Shown: in pieces, positions 8,272 to 11,628 of the stretch
Position numbering within the stretch: the first letter of the stretch is position 1
Layout of the letters: each line of letters starts with the position of its first letter
DNA from: Gammaproteobacteria bacterium
Lineage (GTDB): Bacteria; Pseudomonadota; Gammaproteobacteria; Arenicellales; UBA868
Direction: 5' to 3'
Length of the DNA stretch: 11,628 bases
Assembly (NCBI GenBank): GCA_003529705.1
Contig: DPVA01000217.1
Coordinates: forward strand, 1 to 11,628
Made by a program: the position numbers and the translations under genes
The notes under the pieces: generated by a model
What the model was told of the DNA's origin: nothing
Seen by the model: only the letters and a program-made list of their open reading frames with translations
The model's database searches: none

Positions 8272-8555
8272 GCGAAGAGAAAGCCGAAGCAACGTCCGGG
8301 CAGTCCCGGAGCGTTCAGGGGAGTGTGGAGAGCGTCAAGATGGATAAGACCATTACGGTCCTCGTTGAACGGCAGTTGCGCCATCCACTGTACAAAAAGT
8401 ACATCCGGCGATCGACGCGCCTTCACGCCCACGATGCTGAAAACGAATGCCAGAAAGGAGACGTGGTAATCATTGAGGAGTGCCGGCCGATATCCAAGTC
8501 GAAGAGTTGGCGCCTCGTCAAGGTGGTCAGCCGGCTCGATAAGGTTGAAGGCTGA
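8268..8555 (+). CDS. rpsQ: 30S ribosomal protein S17
   Basis: S17 is a primary 16S rRNA-binding protein of the 30S body with an OB fold. The 95-residue product has [19 protein letters not shown] at 17-35, [18 protein letters not shown] at 39-56, and the signature [17 protein letters not shown] at 71-87. It is about 11 residues longer than E. coli S17 (84). Most of the extra length is an acidic, low-complexity N-terminus ([10 protein letters not shown]), probably disordered. The start is well placed because the ATG overlaps the rpmC stop in an ATGA. It is the last gene of the S10 block and is followed by a 103-base spacer. Confidence 0.98.
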   Translation: MSEEKAEATSGQSRSVQGSVESVKMDKTITVLVERQLRHPLYKKYIRRSTRLHAHDAENECQKGDVVIIEECRPISKSKSWRLVKVVSRLDKVEG

Positions 8556-8658
8556 ATTTGGTTAATCACATCGGGTTACGCGTGAGAAACCGACGCAGGG
8601 ACAATCGCTTTATTTATTTTGAGAACACGAATTACACGTTTTAGGCCGGTATAGAATC
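8556..8658 (+). other. 103-base spacer at the S10/spc boundary
   Basis: In E. coli the spc operon promoter lies at this junction. Here the spacer holds an AT-rich stretch (about 8605-8640) with a T-rich run at 8609-8620. An imperfect 5-bp inverted repeat (CGGGTT at 8572-8577 and AAACCG at 8587-8592, needing a bulge) is too weak and too far from the T run to be a convincing terminator. A TATAGA at 8650-8655 resembles a -10 box but is too close to the ATG and has no -35 at proper distance. The rplN ribosome binding site is poor. I cannot assign a function. Confidence 0.5.
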
Positions 8659-9027
8659 ATGATCCAGATGCAGAGTAACCTCAGTGTCGCTGACAACAGC
8701 GGCGCCCGCCGAGTGCAATGTATTAAGGTGCTCGGAGGTTCCAAGCGCCGTTATGCTGGAGTAGGCGACATCATCAAGATCAGCGTCAAAGAAGCTATCC
8801 CCAATAGTCGCGTGAAAAAAGGAGATGTCTATCATGCGGTGGTCGTGCGAACCAAGCACGGCGTTCGCCGCGGGGATGGATCGCTAATCCGTTTTGACAA
8901 TAACGCCGCAGTCCTGCTCAACGCACAGTATCAACCTGTCGGCACCCGTATCTTTGGTCCGGTCACCCGCGAACTAAGGTCCGAACGTTTCATGCGCATC
9001 ATTTCATTGGCGCCGGAAGTGTTGTGA
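8659..9027 (+). CDS. rplN: 50S ribosomal protein L14
   Basis: L14 lies at the subunit interface, forms an intersubunit bridge with 16S rRNA, and is the binding site of the silencing factor RsfS. The 122-residue product is almost colinear with E. coli L14 (123). It has [18 protein letters not shown] at 10-27, [19 protein letters not shown] at about 30-48, [15 protein letters not shown], and [14 protein letters not shown] with the usual ending SLAPEVL. Two Met codons compete (8659 and 8668); 8659 gives the family start MIQ. No strong Shine-Dalgarno is visible. It opens the spc block. Confidence 0.99.
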   Translation: MIQMQSNLSVADNSGARRVQCIKVLGGSKRRYAGVGDIIKISVKEAIPNSRVKKGDVYHAVVVRTKHGVRRGDGSLIRFDNNAAVLLNAQYQPVGTRIFGPVTRELRSERFMRIISLAPEVL

Positions 9028-9053
9028 GTGTTTGAGACTGCGAGATTAATTAA

Positions 9054-9374
9054 ATGAAGAAATTTCGAAAGGGCGATGATGTCGTGATCCTCACAGGGCG
9101 TGACAAAGGCAAGCGTGGAACAATTCTGCGGGTCCTCGACGACGAGCGGGCGCTGGTCGACAGCGTCAACGTGGTCAAGAAACACACACGGCCAAATCCG
9201 AACAAAGGGGAGACTGGCGGGATAATTGAAAAAGAATCGCCAATCCGACTTTCGAATCTCGGGATGTATAACCCGAACAGCAAGGAGCCCGATCGAGTCG
9301 GATTCAAGTTTCTTGAAGATGGTCGTAAGGTAAGGGTATTCCGTTCAGATGGAGAAATGATCGACGTCGGCTAA
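9054..9374 (+). CDS. rplX: 50S ribosomal protein L24
   Basis: L24 is an assembly initiator that binds the 5' part of 23S rRNA. The 106-residue product (E. coli 104) has a KOW motif at about 6-27 ([18 protein letters not shown]), [11 protein letters not shown], the [10 protein letters not shown] segment, and DRVGFKF near the C-terminus. The ATG gives the short basic start MKKFRKGD. The upstream ribosome binding site is weak (GAG about 10 bases away). It lies 26 bases after rplN and 19 before rplE, and ends in TAA. Confidence 0.98.
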   Translation: MKKFRKGDDVVILTGRDKGKRGTILRVLDDERALVDSVNVVKKHTRPNPNKGETGGIIEKESPIRLSNLGMYNPNSKEPDRVGFKFLEDGRKVRVFRSDGEMIDVG

Positions 9375-9393
9375 AGTCGACAGGCGAATTATC

Positions 9394-9933
9394 ATGGCAC
9401 GACTGCAAGAACACTACCAGAAAACCGTTGTTCCGGCCCTGATGGAACAGTTTAAATATTCCAGCGCCATGCAGGTGCCGCGGATCACAAAGATTACGTT
9501 GAATATGGGTGTTGGCGAAGCGGTTGCGGATAAAAAAGCGATGGAAGGTGCGGTCGATGATCTCACGAAAATTGCCGGCCAGAAACCTATAGTCACCAAC
9601 GCACGAAAATCTGTCGCTGCTTTTAAGATTCGGGAAGGTTGGCCCATCGGTTGCAAGGTGACCTTGCGACGCGAACGGATGTACGAGTTCTTGGATCGCC
9701 TGATTACGGTAGCAATTCCCCGAGTTCGAGACTTTCGGGGTTTGTCTGCCCGCGCTTTTGATGGGCGGGGAAACTTCAGTGTGGGTCTCAAAGAGCAGAT
9801 CGTTTTCCCGGAAATCGACTACGACAAAGTCGATACGATCCGTGGTCTTGATGTCACCATCACTACTACTGCCGGTACCAACGAAGAAGGTGAGGCGTTA
9901 TTGCGTGGGTTTAATTTCCCGCTTCGTAAATAG
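9394..9933 (+). CDS. rplE: 50S ribosomal protein L5
   Basis: L5 binds 5S rRNA in the central protuberance and touches P-site tRNA and S13 across the subunit interface. The 179 residues equal E. coli L5 in length. Visible motifs are [15 protein letters not shown] at the start, the signature [11 protein letters not shown] at 34-44, [19 protein letters not shown], the RVRDFRGLS region, and [21 protein letters not shown]. The ending [19 protein letters not shown] is typical. An AGG lies about 9 bases before the ATG. It ends in TAG, 21 bases before rpsN. Confidence 0.99.
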   Translation: MARLQEHYQKTVVPALMEQFKYSSAMQVPRITKITLNMGVGEAVADKKAMEGAVDDLTKIAGQKPIVTNARKSVAAFKIREGWPIGCKVTLRRERMYEFLDRLITVAIPRVRDFRGLSARAFDGRGNFSVGLKEQIVFPEIDYDKVDTIRGLDVTITTTAGTNEEGEALLRGFNFPLRK

Positions 9934-9954
9934 CCCATAAACAGGTAACGAGAT

Positions 9955-10260
9955 ATGGCAAAAAAATCAATGCTCGCGCGGGAAGTGAAACGTCGCAGAT
10001 TGAATGATCAACACAGTGCTGCAAGAGAATCGCTGCGCCAGCGAATTATTGACGAGTCGCTATCCTATGATGAACGTTGGCAGGCGATGCTGGATCTGCA
10101 GAAGCTCCCTCGAGACTCAGCAAGAACCCGCCAGCGCAACCGCTGCGCTTTGACAGGGCGGCCGCGTGGCTATTTCCGCCGGTTCGGGCTTGCACGCAAC
10201 GCGTTGCGAGAGGTCGTCATGCGCGGAGAGGCGCCGGGCGTTGTCAAGGCGAGTTGGTAA
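9955..10260 (+). CDS. rpsN: 30S ribosomal protein S14 (zinc-free type)
   Basis: S14 is a 30S head protein next to S3, S10 and S19. The 101-residue product equals E. coli S14 in length and belongs to the long, zinc-free class: Cys64 is the only Cys, so no CxxC zinc site is possible. It starts AKKSMLAREVKRRRL and has the signature LPRDSARTRQRNRCALTGRP at 51-70, then RGYFRRFGL and the usual C-terminal KASW. Nothing here indicates a Zur-regulated paralogue. It ends in TAA, followed by an in-frame TAG one codon later, then a 54-base spacer to rpsH. Confidence 0.98.
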   Translation: MAKKSMLAREVKRRRLNDQHSAARESLRQRIIDESLSYDERWQAMLDLQKLPRDSARTRQRNRCALTGRPRGYFRRFGLARNALREVVMRGEAPGVVKASW

Positions 10261-10300
10261 CGGTAGATAAACAGATCGAACCCAGGCTCACGCAGTCTTA

Positions 10301-10305
10301 GAGGA
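10301..10305 (+). promoter_or_regulatory. Ribosome binding site for rpsH
   Basis: GAGGA lies 9 bases before the ATG at 10315 and favours it over the second ATG at 10321. Confidence 0.65.
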
Positions 10306-10314
10306 AAAGTATAT

Positions 10315-10710
10315 ATGAGCATGTCGGATCCCATTGCAGATATGTTGACCCGTATCCGCAACGCCTTGGCGGTAAGAAAGCGTGCGGTCACGATACCGGC
10401 GTCAAATATTAAACAGGCGATTGCCCGGGTGCTGAAAGAAGAGGGCTACATCAGCGATGTAGAGACCCACAAAGAAGGCGCCCATCAGAATATGACGATC
10501 ACCCTACGTTACGCTGACGGCGTCGGGGCAATTGAAGAAATCCAACGGATAAGCCGTCCTGGCAGAAGGGTTTACTGCAGCGTCGCCGATATGCCACAAG
10601 TGAATGGCGGGTTGGGTATCGTCATGGTGTCGACCTCAAAAGGTCTGATGACTGGCCGACAGGCGCGCTCTTCAGGTGTGGGTGGCGAAGTGGTCTGTCG
10701 CGTCTTCTAG
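10315..10710 (+). CDS. rpsH: 30S ribosomal protein S8
   Basis: S8 is a primary 16S rRNA binder in the 30S platform; in E. coli it also represses the spc operon by binding mRNA around the rplE start. The 131-residue product (E. coli 130) begins MSMSDPIADMLTRIRN. It has a KEEGYI helix end at 41-46, ISRPGRRVY at 79-87, and the RNA-binding signature STSKGLMTGRQARSSGVGGE at 106-125. I did not find an obvious copy of the S8 rRNA-like target upstream of rplE by eye, but its structure is hard to judge without folding. It ends in TAG. Confidence 0.98.
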   Translation: MSMSDPIADMLTRIRNALAVRKRAVTIPASNIKQAIARVLKEEGYISDVETHKEGAHQNMTITLRYADGVGAIEEIQRISRPGRRVYCSVADMPQVNGGLGIVMVSTSKGLMTGRQARSSGVGGEVVCRVF

Positions 10711-10737
10711 CCTGACGAAATATCTGGAGCACAAGTT

Positions 10738-11265
10738 ATGTCCCGAGTAGCCAAGAATCCGATCAGAATTCCGGCCGGTGTGGAGGCGGTGCTCGGTGAT
10801 GCATCGGTCAGTGTAAAAGGGCCTCAAGGCGAGCTTTCTCTTGCCTTGCATCCCGGCGTCGGTGTTGAACAGTCTGATGGCATTATTAAGGTCAGTCCGC
10901 GGAACGATCAATCATGGGCGATGGCGGGCACGTTTCGTGCGTTGATTGCAAATATGGTTACCGGGGTGGCCACGGGCTTTGAGAAAAAACTTGAGATCAT
11001 TGGCGTCGGCTATCGCGCGCAGGCGCAGGGTCAGAAATTGAATCTTAGTCTAGGCTTCTCCCATCCCGTCGTTTACCAGATGCCTGAGGGCGTATTCGTC
11101 GAAACCCCCACTCAGACAGAAATTGTGCTGAAAGGATCTGATAAGCAGCGAGTCGGCCAGGCCGCTGCGGAAATTCGCGGCTTCCGACCTCCGGAGCCTT
11201 ATAAAGGCAAAGGGATCCGATATTCAGGGGAATACGTAGTCCGCAAACAGGCAAAGAAGAAGTAA
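10738..11265 (+). CDS. rplF: 50S ribosomal protein L6
   Basis: L6 lies near the factor-binding site and the sarcin-ricin loop of the 50S subunit and has two repeated domains. The 175-residue product (E. coli 177) begins [15 protein letters not shown]. It has [14 protein letters not shown] in domain 1, [23 protein letters not shown] at the domain junction, and the signature [11 protein letters not shown] at 152-162, ending in a Lys-rich tail. GGAG lies 8 bases before the ATG. It ends in TAA, 46 bases before rplR. Confidence 0.99.
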   Translation: MSRVAKNPIRIPAGVEAVLGDASVSVKGPQGELSLALHPGVGVEQSDGIIKVSPRNDQSWAMAGTFRALIANMVTGVATGFEKKLEIIGVGYRAQAQGQKLNLSLGFSHPVVYQMPEGVFVETPTQTEIVLKGSDKQRVGQAAAEIRGFRPPEPYKGKGIRYSGEYVVRKQAKKK

Positions 11266-11311
11266 CTGGTAACCCTAACGCTATTTCATTGAATTATTGG
11301 GATCAGGCAGC

Positions 11312-11628
11312 ATGAGCGAGAAAAACAAATCACGTATTCGACGCGGCGTAAAAACGCGCTCGCGAATTTCGCGTGACCGGGTCAACAGAATGAATGTTTT
11401 CCGCACGCCGCGTCATATTTATGCCCAGATTATTGACCCGTCTGGAGGACGGGTATTGGCAAGCGCTTCAAGCCTGGAAAATGAAGTCCGCAACGACCTC
11501 AAGAATGGGGGAAATATTGCTGCAGCAACAGTTGTGGGCAAGCGCATCGCCGAGAAAGCTATAGCCGCGGGCGTCGAAACTGTCGCCTTTGATCGTTCCG
11601 GGTTCCGCTATCACGGACGGGTCAAGGC
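11312..11628 (+). CDS. rplR: 50S ribosomal protein L18 (3' partial)
   Basis: L18 binds 5S rRNA with L5 in the central protuberance. I translated 105 codons from ATG 11312 to the window end. They show a basic N-terminus ([12 protein letters not shown]), the family motif [16 protein letters not shown] at about 31-46, VLASASSLE, and near the cut [14 protein letters not shown]. coli L18 has 117 residues, so about 12 remain beyond the window. An AGG lies 5 bases before the ATG, in the 46-base spacer after rplF. Gene order (rplF-rplR, with rpsE normally next) agrees. Confidence 0.97.
   Translation, partial: MSEKNKSRIRRGVKTRSRISRDRVNRMNVFRTPRHIYAQIIDPSGGRVLASASSLENEVRNDLKNGGNIAAATVVGKRIAEKAIAAGVETVAFDRSGFRYHGRVK

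Noticed and set aside
7332..8432. Open frame of 366 codons on the - strand, opposite rpsC, rplP, rpmC and rpsQ
   Set aside because: It is fully antisense to four clear ribosomal protein genes, matches no family I recognise, and its composition is that of reverse-translated basic proteins. Long antisense frames are expected opposite GC-moderate coding sequence.
8572..8620. Rho-independent terminator after rpsQ
   Set aside because: The stem is only about 5 base pairs with a bulge, and the T-rich run starts about 17 bases after it and is interrupted by A.
8650..8657. TATAGAAT as a -10 box for the spc block
   Set aside because: It touches the rplN start codon, and the nearest -35-like hexamers (TTGAGA at 8619, TTACAC at 8632) give spacings of 25 and 12 bases.

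Overview
The window is a contiguous stretch of the universal str–S10–spc ribosomal protein gene cluster of a bacterium. Every gene is on the + strand: 3' part of fusA, tuf, then rpsJ-rplC-rplD-rplW-rplB-rpsS-rplV-rpsC-rplP-rpmC-rpsQ (S10 block), then rplN-rplX-rplE-rpsN-rpsH-rplF and the 5' part of rplR (spc block). The proteins read most like those of Gammaproteobacteria: EF-Tu, S10, L2, L14, L16 and S8 align almost without gaps to the E. coli proteins as I remember them. S14 is the 101-residue zinc-free form, S17 and L29 are short, and the gene order is canonical. Composition is moderate (mid-50s % GC by eye). I cannot name a genus.

Layout: 1-3273 holds the translation factor genes fusA (start lies before the window) and tuf. 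Only 57 bases separate tuf from rpsJ, so the str and S10 blocks look co-transcribed; there is no room for the long L4-binding leader that precedes rpsJ in E. coli. 3331-8555 is the S10 block, with stop/start overlaps at rplD/rplW and rpmC/rpsQ and mostly short spacers, but an unusually long purine-rich spacer of 119 bases between rplC and rplD. A 103-base spacer marks the S10/spc boundary before rplN. 8659-11628 is the spc block, running off the end inside rplR.

The genes work together: EF-G and EF-Tu drive the elongation cycle, and the others are structural proteins of the 30S (S10, S19, S3, S17, S14, S8) and 50S (L3, L4, L23, L2, L22, L16, L29, L14, L24, L5, L6, L18) subunits. All coding sequences look intact, apart from the two cut by the window ends. 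There are no RNA genes, mobile elements or CRISPR arrays, and no convincing promoter or rho-independent terminator.

I see no undescribed biological system. The points worth a second look are small: weak codon and stop-codon bias in the ribosomal protein genes compared with tuf, a shared decamer carrying tandem in-frame UAA codons just downstream of two UGA stops (rpsJ and rplC), and the two long spacers as possible control or processing sites.
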